Shown here: piece after piece, positions 55,589-64,000 of the stretch
Layout: every line of letters begins with the position of its first letter
Numbering within the stretch: the stretch's first letter is position 1
Source of the DNA: Laspinema palackyanum D2a
Lineage (GTDB): Bacteria; Cyanobacteriota; Cyanobacteriia; Cyanobacteriales; Laspinemataceae
DNA: 64,000 bases
Direction: 5' to 3'
Assembly (NCBI GenBank): GCA_025370845.1
Contig: JAMXFF010000015.1
Span: forward strand, 81,697-145,696
Notes under the pieces: generated by a model
The model's database searches: none
Told to the model about the DNA's origin: nothing
The model's input: the letters and a program-made list of their open reading frames with translations, nothing else
Translations under genes and position numbers: made by a program

Positions 55589-55866
55589 ATCAGCCCGATC
55601 AGTGTGGGAATTCTCGCCCTTAATCGGGTCAAAAATTGTAGTCTAAATCACGATTTACTCGGGCTTTGTCAGGGAGTGAAAGCACCAAACCTATTTAGGC
55701 GATCGCCTCTATCGCAATCCTAAATCAGTTGTGGAAGACCCTCACCCCCAACCCCTCTCCCCTTCTGGGAGAGGGGAGAAGAAGATGTTATGAATTATTT
55801 AGGACTGCTATATGTAAAATCCGTGAACCCTGAGATAGAATAAAAAAAATTCAGCCTCCTACCTGC
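55589..55866. repeat. Intergenic region with CCCCTCTCC/GGAGAGGGG hairpin
   Basis: ACCCCTCTCCC and GGGAGAGGGG (near 55753-55777) form a hairpin within the common cyanobacterial phrase CTCACCCCCAACCCCTCTCC. It lies between the HD gene and the antiporter gene and could end the HD transcript. Confidence 0.6.
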
Positions 55867-57957
55867 ATGGAACTCGCCCTCGGCTTTTTGAAGAACGAAC
55901 CCATCTTTGCCTTTGCCGTTCTGTTGGCAGTTATTTTAGTCGTGCCAATTTTCTTTGAACGGCTACAACTGCCCGGATTAATTGGCTTATTGGCGGCTGG
56001 AGTAGCCTTTGGACCCAATGGATTACAGCTTTTACAGCCTGAATCCGAAACCATGAAACTCCTGTCTGACATTGGGGTTGTTTACCTGATGTTTGTTGCC
56101 GGTCTGGAAATGGATATGACCGAGTTTCAAAAGGTCAAAAATCGCTCCATTGGGTTTGGCACTTTAACCTTTATTTTTCCCCTGATTGCTGGCACAATTA
56201 TCGCACGCTTCTTTGGATTTAGTTGGAATGCTTCCATATTAATTGGGTCTTTGCTTTCTTCCCATACCCCTCTCGGTTACCCGATTTTGAGTCGATTGGG
56301 GTTGATGGGAAATGAGGCGGTGATGGTGACCATTGGCGGAACCATTTTTACCAACATTCCGGCTTTGTTGGTCTTGGCGGTCTGCGTGAGCGTTCATGCC
56401 GGGAGTTTTAGTATCGGAAATTTGGTAATCATGCTCGTCCTGTTAACCCTTTATACCGGCATTGTGCTGTTTGGGTTTGACTGGGCAGGACGGGAATTTT
56501 TTCGGCGGTCTGGAGATGAAGAAGGCAACCAATTCTTGTTTGTCTTACTGGCAGTTTTCTTGGCCGCAGTTGGCGCTCAAATCATTGGGGTTGAAAAAAT
56601 TGTTGGGGCATTTTTAGCCGGAATGGCCGTGAATGGAGCAATGGGTTCCGGTCCGGTAAAAGAAAAGGTCGTGTTTGTGGGTAGTGTCCTATTTATTCCC
56701 ATTTTCATGGTGAATTTAGGTCTATTAATTGACCTCCCCGCTTTTATCGCCACCCTGACTTCATTTTGGTTGACCCTGGCGATTATTTCAGGACTCTTAA
56801 TCAGCAAATTAGTGGCGGCATTGCTGACTCAACTGCTGTATCGCTACACTCGCGCCGAGACTCTGGCGATTTGGTCCCTGTCTATTCCCCAGGTGGCGGC
56901 AACCCTGGCAGCAACCATTGTCGGATATAACGCCTTGAACCCTTTGGGAGAGCGGTTGTTGAGTGAGGAGGTCCTGAATACGGTGATTGTGATGATGTTA
57001 GTCACCGCCACATTAGGGCCATTTTTAACAGCCCGGGCGGCAGCCAGTTTGACCCCACCGACGACCAATTTTGATGCGGTAAAAACGCCCTTTGATGAAG
57101 GAAATCAGCCGAATGGTCCGTTTACGGTAATTGTGCCGGTTTATAACCCAGAAACGGAAAAGAATTTAGTGGAAATGGCGGCGTTGCTGGTGCGCCGGGA
57201 AGAGGGCCGAATCGTGCCCCTGTCGATCGCCCGGGTGATGGCAAACATGGAAGCCTCAGCGGTGGATGCTGCCCTGATCCGGAGTGAAAATTTAGTGTCC
57301 GCAGCGGTGCAACTCTCTCAAGAATTTGGGGTCAAAGCCGAACCTTCAGTTCGGATTGATGATGATATTGCCCAGGGAATTGCTCATGCAAGCCGAGAGC
57401 AAAAAGCCAGTTTAATTGTGATGGGATGGGGGGAAACCACAACCCTGCGGGCGAGATTATTTGGGAACGTGATCGATCGCCTCTTATGGACGGCGCATTG
57501 TCCCGTAGCGGTAACGCGCCTGCTGGGTTCCCCCCTGCAAATGAAACGCATTTTAGTTTCTGTGGATAATCTTGTAGCGCGGGCGGTGTTTTCCGTGCGG
57601 TTTGCCTATAGTTTAGCCCAAATGAATGGGGGACAGGTGACCTTATTCCATGTTTGCGATCGGCGCACACCGGAAGAGGTGAATGCTCGCATCCAGGCTG
57701 AACTTTCTGCCTTAATCACGGAATTAGCGCCGAGTGATCCGACGCAAATTCAGATTGTGATTGCGCCGAATGATGATATCCCCGGGGCGATTCTCAACGA
57801 GGCGATCGGCTATGATTTGGTGATTCTCCAAGCCATCAGACGGCGCACCATGTCTGGATTAGAGATGGATGATGTCACCACAACTGTCATGCAGGAGCTT
57901 TCTTGTTCTCTGGTGATGTTGGGATCAAGCTACCTGGACTCACGCACCCCATCCTAA
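55867..57957 (+). CDS. CPA2 cation:proton antiporter with C-terminal USP domains
   Basis: A 696-residue protein. Residues 1-405 form the Na+/H+ exchanger domain with about 12 hydrophobic segments, starting FAVLLAVILVVPIFFERLQLPGL and including GVVYLMFVAGLEMD, which is conserved in the KefB/NhaS3-like group. Residues about 415-550 and 560-690 are two universal-stress-protein-like domains (RILVSVDNLVARAVFSV in the second), which may bind ATP or another nucleotide and gate the transporter. In cyanobacteria such proteins exchange Na+ or K+ for protons at the plasma or thylakoid membrane; the ion is not determined. The start ATG has no strong ribosome-binding site. Confidence 0.9.
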   Translation: MELALGFLKNEPIFAFAVLLAVILVVPIFFERLQLPGLIGLLAAGVAFGPNGLQLLQPESETMKLLSDIGVVYLMFVAGLEMDMTEFQKVKNRSIGFGTLTFIFPLIAGTIIARFFGFSWNASILIGSLLSSHTPLGYPILSRLGLMGNEAVMVTIGGTIFTNIPALLVLAVCVSVHAGSFSIGNLVIMLVLLTLYTGIVLFGFDWAGREFFRRSGDEEGNQFLFVLLAVFLAAVGAQIIGVEKIVGAFLAGMAVNGAMGSGPVKEKVVFVGSVLFIPIFMVNLGLLIDLPAFIATLTSFWLTLAIISGLLISKLVAALLTQLLYRYTRAETLAIWSLSIPQVAATLAATIVGYNALNPLGERLLSEEVLNTVIVMMLVTATLGPFLTARAAASLTPPTTNFDAVKTPFDEGNQPNGPFTVIVPVYNPETEKNLVEMAALLVRREEGRIVPLSIARVMANMEASAVDAALIRSENLVSAAVQLSQEFGVKAEPSVRIDDDIAQGIAHASREQKASLIVMGWGETTTLRARLFGNVIDRLLWTAHCPVAVTRLLGSPLQMKRILVSVDNLVARAVFSVRFAYSLAQMNGGQVTLFHVCDRRTPEEVNARIQAELSALITELAPSDPTQIQIVIAPNDDIPGAILNEAIGYDLVILQAIRRRTMSGLEMDDVTTTVMQELSCSLVMLGSSYLDSRTPS

Positions 57958-58054
57958 AAAGTGGGTTTCAAGAGTGCAATTTTTGCCGTTCAATCCCGCC
58001 CTTTCAGGGATCAGACCAGACCCTCTTGCTTTCATTCGGGATCGATCCCCCCAA

Positions 58055-58073
58055 CCCCCCTTTTTAAGGGGGG
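58055..58073. terminator. GC/AT hairpin after antiporter gene
   Basis: CCCCCC and GGGGGG arms around TTTTTAA. The phrase CCCCCAACCCCCC(T)n(A)nGGGGGG is a frequent intergenic hairpin in cyanobacteria and stands 98 bp past the stop. Confidence 0.5.
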
Positions 58074-58294
58074 CTTAAAAAAAAGGGGGCTTTTTAGAAT
58101 TCTCCCAGAAGTCTACTGACGCCGGTCAAGCTCGATCCTAAATGTAGAGTAGGGTAGGCAATCCCTACCCTACATCTGTACATCGGTAGTTTCGTCGCGG
58201 AAACGCGAATCGCTGATCCATTCTCCTCATCCCTCCAAAACCTAGACGCAACTAACGCCTGAAGTTCAGCTAACTGTTACACTGGAAAAATAAG

Positions 58295-58345
58295 CTTGCC
58301 ACAGTAAACCGTGGGTCTTGCCGGTTCAATCCCCGGAGAGCCAAA
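58295..58345 (+). other. tRNA-3'-half-like sequence
   Basis: AAACCGTGGGTCTTGCCGGT followed by TCAATCCCCGGAGAGCCA resembles the variable loop, T-arm and acceptor end of a tRNA. The T-stem pairs only four bases (CCGG/CCGG), and no upstream sequence pairs as a 7-bp acceptor or a proper anticodon arm. If it is tRNA-derived it is a remnant. It lies just upstream of the DUF262 gene. Confidence 0.2.
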
Positions 58346-58413
58346 CAGTCTCAAAGTAAAGATACTTGTCGGGCAGTAGAAAGCAAGCGATGCAGAGAAT
58401 AAGGAGGGAGGCA

Positions 58414-59571
58414 ATGCTAGAAGACGGTCTTGGCACTCAAGTTAAAGATAGCCAGGAACTACTTGAGGATCAATTTGAAGAGGAAGACGAAGAAGAGTTA
58501 GAGGAGGAACTGACTATCCCGGTGAAGGATAGAAAACTCGTCACGCATCCTTATGACTTTGTGATCCGATCGCTCAAAGCTCAGATTGATGACCAGACTC
58601 TGGTTTTGGCAGATAAATTTCAGCGGCGACAAGTTTGGGACCAAACCAAATGCAGCCGGTTGATTGAATCTCTCCTGCTCAATGTTCCCATTCCTGTCTG
58701 TTATTTTGCCGAATTAGATGATGGATCCTATAGCGTCATTGACGGTCAACAACGATTGACCGCAATTTATCGATTTCTCAATGGTGACTTTTCCCTACGG
58801 GCCTTAAAAATTCTCCCCGACATTAACCGCAAAAAATTTGAAGACCTTGAGGTTTCTTACCAACGCTTGCTCCTCTCGCGGACCATTCGTTGTATTGTCA
58901 TCCTCAAAGAATCCCACCCGGATATTAAATTTGATGTCTTTGAGCGCTTAAATACGGGCTTTGTCCCCCTGAATGCTCAGGAAATCCGCAACAGTGTGTA
59001 TCGGGGCAAGTTGAATGATTTAATTTTGGAACTCTCCGAGGATGAGGTTTTCCAAAAAACTCGCCGGGTTCTAAGTATCGACAAACGAATGCAAGATTGC
59101 GAAATGATTTTGCGCTTTTTTGCCTTCTTTTTCGACCCGATCGCCTATCGCGGTACCTTATCGAAATTTCTGGATCAATACCTAGAACAGGGGATTCATT
59201 TTGACGATGAAACCATCGAGCATCATCGCGAAATCTTTAGAAAAACCATTGATGATGTGTTCGCGATTTTTGATTACGGAGCTTTCCGGCGCTATACTCC
59301 CGATACGGGATGGGAAAAATCCATCAATCGGGCTATTTATGATGTAATCATGCTCTCGTTTGCTTATGTCAGTTCTGAGGACATTCGTAGCAGCAAAGCC
59401 GAGATTATTGAGGCACTCAAAAAAGTCTGTCAAGACCCCGATTTTAGTGAATCAATCACATCCTCTACCAAAAATAGAGACCGGATTCAAACCCGGATTG
59501 ACAAATGGCGAGATGCGATGACAGAGATCGGGTTGGATGTTCCGAAAATTAAAATCGGCAAAGACTCCTAA
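58414..59571 (+). CDS. DUF262 (GmrSD-type N-terminal domain) protein
   Basis: A 385-residue protein with an acidic N-terminal segment (residues about 14-37, runs of Glu/Asp) and then a DUF262 domain (about 55-240). The domain carries its hallmark SVIDGQQRLTAIYRF, the ParB/Srx-like nucleotide-binding motif, and upstream FQRRQVWD. The C-terminal helical part (about 250-380) is unassigned. DUF262 is found in GmrSD restriction enzymes and other defence proteins; the GmrD HNH nuclease (DUF1524) is not present here, so activity is not implied. The start is the ATG at 58414 because AAGGAGGGAGG lies just upstream; earlier in-frame TTG and ATG codons at 58366 and 58390 lack one. Confidence 0.85.
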   Translation: MLEDGLGTQVKDSQELLEDQFEEEDEEELEEELTIPVKDRKLVTHPYDFVIRSLKAQIDDQTLVLADKFQRRQVWDQTKCSRLIESLLLNVPIPVCYFAELDDGSYSVIDGQQRLTAIYRFLNGDFSLRALKILPDINRKKFEDLEVSYQRLLLSRTIRCIVILKESHPDIKFDVFERLNTGFVPLNAQEIRNSVYRGKLNDLILELSEDEVFQKTRRVLSIDKRMQDCEMILRFFAFFFDPIAYRGTLSKFLDQYLEQGIHFDDETIEHHREIFRKTIDDVFAIFDYGAFRRYTPDTGWEKSINRAIYDVIMLSFAYVSSEDIRSSKAEIIEALKKVCQDPDFSESITSSTKNRDRIQTRIDKWRDAMTEIGLDVPKIKIGKDS

Positions 59572-59629
59572 ATCCGGAGGGAAAGAGGGAGGATACCATT
59601 GCCCTCTTCAACCAACGGCCACGATAGTT

Positions 59630-60571
59630 CTAGGAAACTTCCAGACAGCGCGCAATGGTGGCGATCACGGACTGACTGAGGGCGTCTAGGTGATATCCTC
59701 CCTCCAATCCGAAGACGATCCGGCGGGTCAGTTGCAAACAATAATCGGTGAGGATGCTGTAATCGTCCGGGTGCAGGTCGATTCGGGCTAAGGGATCCGC
59801 CGCATTGGCATCATATCCCGCGCTCACGATTAACAAATCCGGTTGAAATCGGCGCAAAAAGGGTATGACCTTGGACTGAAACAAGACTTGATATTCAGCG
59901 AGGGTACTGCCTGCGGGGACGGGAAGATTGAGGATGTTATCATAAGGGCCTGTTTCATGAGCTGCGCCGGTCCCGGGATAGCAGGGGTATTGATGGAGAG
60001 AACAGTAGGCAATTTGGGGATTTTTTTCGACAATTTCCTGGGTGCCATTGCCATGATGCACGTCCCAGTCGAGGATGGCAACCCGTTGGAGTCCATGCTT
60101 GTCTAAGGCATGGGTAGCCGCGATCGCCGCATTGGAAAACAGACAAAATCCCATGCCGCGATCGCTCTCGGCATGATGTCCCGGGGGTCGCGCCAACACG
60201 AACGCCGGTTCCCCCGTCTCCACAACGCGATCGACGCCATCCAACCAGGCACTCACCGCCAGCAGCGCCACCTCGTAACTGTAACGAGAAACTGGGGTAT
60301 CTAGCTCTAACCGGCCCCCCCCAGATTCGGCCAAGATTTCGATTTCGTGAATATGGCGCGGCGTATGAACCCGCTGGATCGCCGAGAGCACCGAGGGTTG
60401 ATGTCCTGGGGTCGGCAAGTGCCAGGACAGGCGACTGGCCCAGGGTAAGGCTTTTAACGCTTCAACAATCGCCGTTAACCGAGCAGGACGTTCCGGATGC
60501 GATCGCCCCGTATCATGCTCTAAAAATTCTTCCGAGTAAATTACAGAAAACAGTCCTTGGTCATTTGTCAT
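59630..60571 (-). CDS. Histone-deacetylase-family (acetoin utilisation type) deacetylase
   Basis: A zinc-dependent deacetylase of the HDAC/AcuC/acetylpolyamine amidohydrolase family. The 313-residue protein starts TNDQGLFSVIYSEEFLEHDT, with HPERPARL as the family N-terminal motif. It keeps the active-site block RPPGHHAESDRGMGFCLFSN (the His pair), the zinc ligands Asp and His in ILDWDVHHGNGTQ, and Asp in SAGYDANAADPLA, with Tyr/Gly at GLEGGYHLD. Substrates in cyanobacteria are not established; protein lysine or polyamines are possible. The start is the ATG at 60571; the open frame continues upstream through low-complexity repeats, which are not family-like. Confidence 0.9.
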   Translation of the reverse strand: MTNDQGLFSVIYSEEFLEHDTGRSHPERPARLTAIVEALKALPWASRLSWHLPTPGHQPSVLSAIQRVHTPRHIHEIEILAESGGGRLELDTPVSRYSYEVALLAVSAWLDGVDRVVETGEPAFVLARPPGHHAESDRGMGFCLFSNAAIAATHALDKHGLQRVAILDWDVHHGNGTQEIVEKNPQIAYCSLHQYPCYPGTGAAHETGPYDNILNLPVPAGSTLAEYQVLFQSKVIPFLRRFQPDLLIVSAGYDANAADPLARIDLHPDDYSILTDYCLQLTRRIVFGLEGGYHLDALSQSVIATIARCLEVS

Positions 60572-60902
60572 GGCTCTTATGTCCGGGGTCATTTGTCCTG
60601 GGTCTGATGCAATTTGTTCAGGGTCTATTCTCCATTGTCCACTGACCGCTGAGAACTGTCCACTCCCCCCAGACAACTATTCACTGAACCACCTCCACTG
60701 ACCACCCTCCACTGATAATTATCCCCCCTCAAATAACACTCCACAAATCAGGGTATTTTAAGCCGTCAGATTTGGGGCAAAATTCGGTCAATCTATGTTA
60801 AAATATTTATCAGAATTTAGCAATATTTCGATGCGAGGTAGCATCAAATCGGTTCTGTAGCTCATTGTTATTTAGTCTCACTTTTTTGGAGTTTTTCATC
60901 TT
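60572..60902. repeat. Low-complexity repeats upstream of gyrA
   Basis: Degenerate direct repeats such as GGTCATTTGTC and TCCACTGACC / CCACTGA recur between 60560 and 60715. They are the short-sequence tandem type known from cyanobacterial intergenic DNA and extend the deacetylase frame only by chance. TTAAAATATT near 60798 could be a -10 region for gyrA. Confidence 0.5.
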
Positions 60903-63638
60903 ATGACCACCTCCCAGGAGCGGATAATCCCGACGGATCTGCGGAATGAAATGCAACAGTCCTACCTCGAATACGCCATGAGCGTGATCGTGGGTCGGGC
61001 GCTCCCAGATGCTAGGGATGGTCTCAAGCCTGTACACAGGCGGATTCTGTATGCTATGCACGAGTTGGGCTTGACCCCAGACCGCCCCTTTCGTAAATGC
61101 GCTCGGGTGGTCGGGGAAGTCCTCGGTAAGTACCACCCACACGGCGATACAGCGGTTTACGATGCCTTGGTGCGGATGGCCCAGGATTTTTCCATGCGAT
61201 CGCCCCTGATCAATGGTCACGGCAACTTCGGCTCTATTGACAACGACCCTCCGGCAGCCATGCGTTATACGGAATGTCGTCTCCAGTCCCTGAGCATGGA
61301 TGCCATGTTGCGGGATATCGACCAAGAAACCGTCGATTTCATTGATAACTTTGATGGATCGCAGCAAGAACCGATTGTTCTACCCACCCGCGTCCCCCAA
61401 CTCTTACTCAACGGTTCCTCGGGTATCGCCGTGGGGATGGCAACCAATATTCCTCCCCACAACTTGGGAGAACTCCTGGATGGGTTAGTCGCACTGATTA
61501 ACAATCCTGAGATTACAGATATTGAGTTGATGCAATATATCCCCGGTCCGGATTTTCCCACCGGGGGCCAGATTCTGGGAGTCGGCAGCATTCGGGAAGC
61601 CTATACTACTGGACGGGGTTCCATCACCATGCGCGGGGTGGCCACCATTGAAACCATCGAACATCGCGGACGTCCCGACAGAGATGCGATCGTGATTACC
61701 GAGTTGCCTTACCAAACCAATAAGGCATCGATGATTGAGCGCATCGCCGAAATGGTCAACGAGAAGCGTCTCGAAGGCATCTCGGATATCCGGGATGAGA
61801 GCGATCGCGACGGGATGCGAATCGTCATCGAACTCAAGCGCGATGCTTACCCCCGCGTCGTCCTCAATAACCTGTACAAACAAACCCCATTACAGGCCAA
61901 TTTCGGGGCGAATATGCTGGCGCTAGTCAACAGCGAACCGCAGTTACTCACCCTCAGACAGTTCCTCACCGTCTTCCTAGAATTCCGCATCGAAACTATC
62001 GAACGCCGGACGCGCTATGAGCTGCGAAAAGCCGAAGAACGGGACCACTTGTTACAGGGATTGTTAATTGCCCTAGAGAATTTAGATAGCATTATTGCGC
62101 TAATTCGACGGGCAGCAGATACCCCCACTGCCAAACAAGAATTAATCGCAACTTATGAATTTTCTGAAGTCCAAGCGGACGCCATTTTGCAAATGCAATT
62201 GCGGCGCTTAACCGCCTTAGAAGCGGATAAAATTCACCAAGAACATGATGACCTGCAACTGACAATCACCGATTTGCGGGATATTTTGGCAAGGCGGGAA
62301 CGGGTTTTAGAAATCATTGAAAACGAAGCGGTAGAACTCAAAACGAAGTTTTCTACCCCCCGTCGCACCGTCATCGAACACGCCGAAGGTGAAATCGATG
62401 TTACCGACTTAATCGCCAATGAAAAAGCCCTGGTGATGATTACGGAACAAGGGTATATCAAGCGGATGCCGGTGAATACCTTCGAGGCGCAAAGTCGGGC
62501 CACCCGAGGCAAATCGGGGGCGAAGATTAAAGAAGATGATGGGATTGCCCATTTCTTAACTTGTCGCGATCATGATGCCATTTTATTCTTCAGCGATCGC
62601 GGAGTGGTGTACTCCCTGAATGCCTATCAAATTCCCACCGGGTCTCGCACCGCCCGAGGCATGGCAATTACTCAAATGTTGCCGATTCCCTTTAATGAAA
62701 AAATCACGTCTCTCGTTTCGGTGGAAGAATTCTCCGATGAAGAATATTTAGTGATGCTCACTAAAGGCGGTTACATTAAGAAAACTGCCCTCTCGGCCTT
62801 TTCCAATATCCGCGCCAATGGATTAATTGCCATCTCTTTATCCGAAGGCGACGAATTGCGTTGGGTCCGGAAAGCGCGACCAGAAGATACCATTATCATC
62901 GGTTCTGCGAAGGGAATGGCGATTCATTTCAAAGCGGATCATAAACAACTGCGTCCTCTCGGTCGGGCCACGCGAGGGGTGAAATCCATGAACCTCCGTA
63001 AAGGGGACAATATTATTAGCATGGATGTCCTTCCCTCCCAAGTGACTGCTGCAATGGAGGAGGCGATCGAGGATGAAAACCTCGAACTCGATGTAGAACT
63101 CGATGCAGAACTGGATATCGAACTCGAACAGGAAGAAACGGATCTGCAAACTGAGGAGATAGAAGGGGAAGAAGAGAATATTGCCGAAACCTCTTCTTAT
63201 CCGGGTCCTTGGGCTTTAGTTGTTACCACCGGCGGATTTGGTAAACGGGTTCCGGTGACACAATTCCGCCTACAACGACGGGCCGGAAAAGGCGTTTGTG
63301 CGATTAAATTCCGCAATGAAAAAGACCGTCTGGCGGCTTTGCGAATCGTCAATGAAGATGATGAGTTGATGATTGTGACCAATCGCGGGATTATCATTCG
63401 GCAGGCGAGTAAGGCAATTTCTTCTCAGTCGCGATCGGCCCGAGGGGTAAGAGTTCAGCGTCTCGATTCCTCGGATGCGATCGCCGGAGTGGCGTTAGTT
63501 CCAGCATCCGGTGAAGAAGATGACCTCACTACCGACAGCGCGATCGACATGGATATCGAAGCTGGAGTGGATGTAGTCACTGTATCTGGCGAAGAGGATG
63601 ACCTCACCCCGGACAACGGAAGCGACGAGGAAAATTAA
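60903..63638 (+). CDS. gyrA: DNA gyrase subunit A
   Basis: The breakage-reunion subunit of DNA gyrase, which introduces negative supercoils with GyrB. The 911-residue protein has the winged-helix domain with active-site Tyr122 in MRYTECRL, the tower and coiled-coil (about 30-500), and the six-bladed C-terminal pinwheel. The pinwheel's QRRAGKG (near 787-793) matches the GyrA-box, and the [10 protein letters not shown] and [10 protein letters not shown] segments are blade repeats. Two things are unusual: a run of about 46 mostly acidic residues (about 717-765) between blades, and an acidic tail (about 868-911). The start ATG follows the end of a long AT-rich leader. A GyrB gene is not in the window. 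Confidence 0.97.
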   Translation: MTTSQERIIPTDLRNEMQQSYLEYAMSVIVGRALPDARDGLKPVHRRILYAMHELGLTPDRPFRKCARVVGEVLGKYHPHGDTAVYDALVRMAQDFSMRSPLINGHGNFGSIDNDPPAAMRYTECRLQSLSMDAMLRDIDQETVDFIDNFDGSQQEPIVLPTRVPQLLLNGSSGIAVGMATNIPPHNLGELLDGLVALINNPEITDIELMQYIPGPDFPTGGQILGVGSIREAYTTGRGSITMRGVATIETIEHRGRPDRDAIVITELPYQTNKASMIERIAEMVNEKRLEGISDIRDESDRDGMRIVIELKRDAYPRVVLNNLYKQTPLQANFGANMLALVNSEPQLLTLRQFLTVFLEFRIETIERRTRYELRKAEERDHLLQGLLIALENLDSIIALIRRAADTPTAKQELIATYEFSEVQADAILQMQLRRLTALEADKIHQEHDDLQLTITDLRDILARRERVLEIIENEAVELKTKFSTPRRTVIEHAEGEIDVTDLIANEKALVMITEQGYIKRMPVNTFEAQSRATRGKSGAKIKEDDGIAHFLTCRDHDAILFFSDRGVVYSLNAYQIPTGSRTARGMAITQMLPIPFNEKITSLVSVEEFSDEEYLVMLTKGGYIKKTALSAFSNIRANGLIAISLSEGDELRWVRKARPEDTIIIGSAKGMAIHFKADHKQLRPLGRATRGVKSMNLRKGDNIISMDVLPSQVTAAMEEAIEDENLELDVELDAELDIELEQEETDLQTEEIEGEEENIAETSSYPGPWALVVTTGGFGKRVPVTQFRLQRRAGKGVCAIKFRNEKDRLAALRIVNEDDELMIVTNRGIIIRQASKAISSQSRSARGVRVQRLDSSDAIAGVALVPASGEEDDLTTDSAIDMDIEAGVDVVTVSGEEDDLTPDNGSDEEN

Positions 63639-63662
63639 ATCCCTCTGAACTGTTAGAAGTTG

Positions 63663-63699
63663 CCACAACCGGCGGGGTTTTGACCCTGCCGGTTTGTGG
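63663..63699. terminator. Hairpin after gyrA, family A-like
   Basis: CCACAACCGGCGGG and CCCTGCCGGTTTGTGG arms around GTTTTGA, with small mismatches, start 25 bp after the gyrA stop. It resembles an outer arm of the family A element and probably acts as the gyrA terminator, though it lacks a T-run. Confidence 0.6.
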
Positions 63700-63797
63700 G
63701 ATTTACTAGGACGCTGGTACAGTATTAGATAAGCTAGGAAAAGAAACCAGATTTCTTAACCGAATCTGTTGCTAACCCCTGAGATCTTGCACCATTC

Positions 63798-63925
63798 TCA
63801 ACACCGGCGGGGGTTTTAACCCCCGCCTCATAGCTAAAGTCGGTTAAAAACCGACTAAAAATTCTACGGAATAAAACTTTCAGTCGGTTTCAAACGACTT
63901 TAGCTGTTAGGCGGGGGTTTTAACC
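63798..63925. repeat. Palindromic element, family A, copy 3 (truncated)
   Basis: It opens with CTCAACACCGGCGGGGG and has both inner hairpins (AGTCGGTT/AACCGACT and AGTCGG-TTTC-AAACGACT), but the right arm stops after GGCGGGGGTTTTAACC, without the mirrored CCCCGCCGGTG end. The inner hairpin differs from copies 1 and 2 by paired changes. Confidence 0.85.
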
Positions 63926-64000
63926 ATACGCATCAAGCTAACTTCTGAAACTCAAATCTGGTAAGCATTAGGGGCCATTTTCCAGTCCGGGTCGGGGAGG

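Larger units (their letters stand above)
57958..58413. other. Intergenic region with several hairpins
   Basis: It holds CCCCCCTTTTTAAGGGGGG (58055-58073), followed by CTTAAAAAAAA, a likely terminator for the antiporter. A fragment of the 86-bp MITE family follows (58089-58115), then a second hairpin GTAGGGTAGG/CCTACCCTAC (58149-58173). A tRNA-3'-half-like stretch near 58295-58345 comes last. Confidence 0.6.
63639..64000. other. Region after gyrA, with repeats
   Basis: A hairpin (63663-63699), family A copy 3 (63798-63925), and the window end. No gene seen. Confidence 0.5.

Noticed and set aside
60572..60676. N-terminal extension of the deacetylase to 60676
   Set aside because: The extra residues come from tandem repeats (GGTCATTTGTC, CCACTGACC) and are not part of the family; the ATG at 60571 gives the family N-terminus.

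Overview
The window is chromosomal DNA of a cyanobacterium, probably filamentous and Oscillatoriales-like. The basis is the dense GCGATCGC (HIP1) octamers on both strands, a photosynthetic gene set (light-dependent protochlorophyllide reductase, a photosystem II S4-domain protein, a CRR6-type NdhI maturation factor, a Ycf55/DUF3685 protein) and cyanobacterium-specific families (DUF1816, DUF928, DUF2949, very large PAS/GAF kinases). No rRNA, intact tRNA, CRISPR array, transposase or prophage gene was seen.

Layout. 0-8 kb: a glycosyltransferase and glycogen-debranching-type glucosidase, then a protein-quality-control pair (HtrA/Deg protease, Hsp20) and a PBP4-type D,D-carboxypeptidase. 9-15 kb: a 1722-residue kinase with eight PAS domains, a CheY-like regulator and a DUF1816 protein. 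15.3-16.7 kb is gene-poor. 16.7-25.2 kb: small conserved proteins, an epimerase-like protein, thioredoxin, PrmA, SerA, a YkgJ-type Cys protein and the S4 protein. 25.6-35.4 kb: a CHASE2 adenylate cyclase, DUF928 and TPR proteins, a Ycf55-like regulator and a repeat-tailed membrane protein. 36-45 kb: an atypical Fur homologue, CRR6, a pentapeptide-repeat protein, a PAS/GAF kinase and small proteins. 45-55 kb: a VIT/VWA protein, an orphan antitoxin-like gene, a Uma2 nuclease, por, and two tail-to-tail STAND-type NTPases separated by a long palindromic element. 55-64 kb: a stand-alone (p)ppGpp-hydrolase-like HD protein, a CPA2 antiporter with USP domains, a DUF262 protein, an HDAC-family deacetylase and gyrA.

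Most genes look monocistronic, with frequent strand changes, as is usual in these genomes. The unusual content is between the genes. At least six families of hairpin-forming or tandem repeats occur: a 144-164 bp palindromic element (three copies plus fragments), arrays of a 7-bp-stem hairpin joined to a CTACGAAC motif, a 61-bp exact tandem, a 24-bp triplet, an 86-bp MITE-like element and a pair of AGGGAGC palindrome clusters. Stems of related hairpins differ by paired, compensatory changes, which suggests that the fold itself is kept. The gene-level features most worth a second look are the STAND pair flanking a palindrome, the DUF262 gene next to a tRNA-3'-half-like stretch, a Fur homologue without its CxxC, and an acidic insertion inside the GyrA C-terminal domain.
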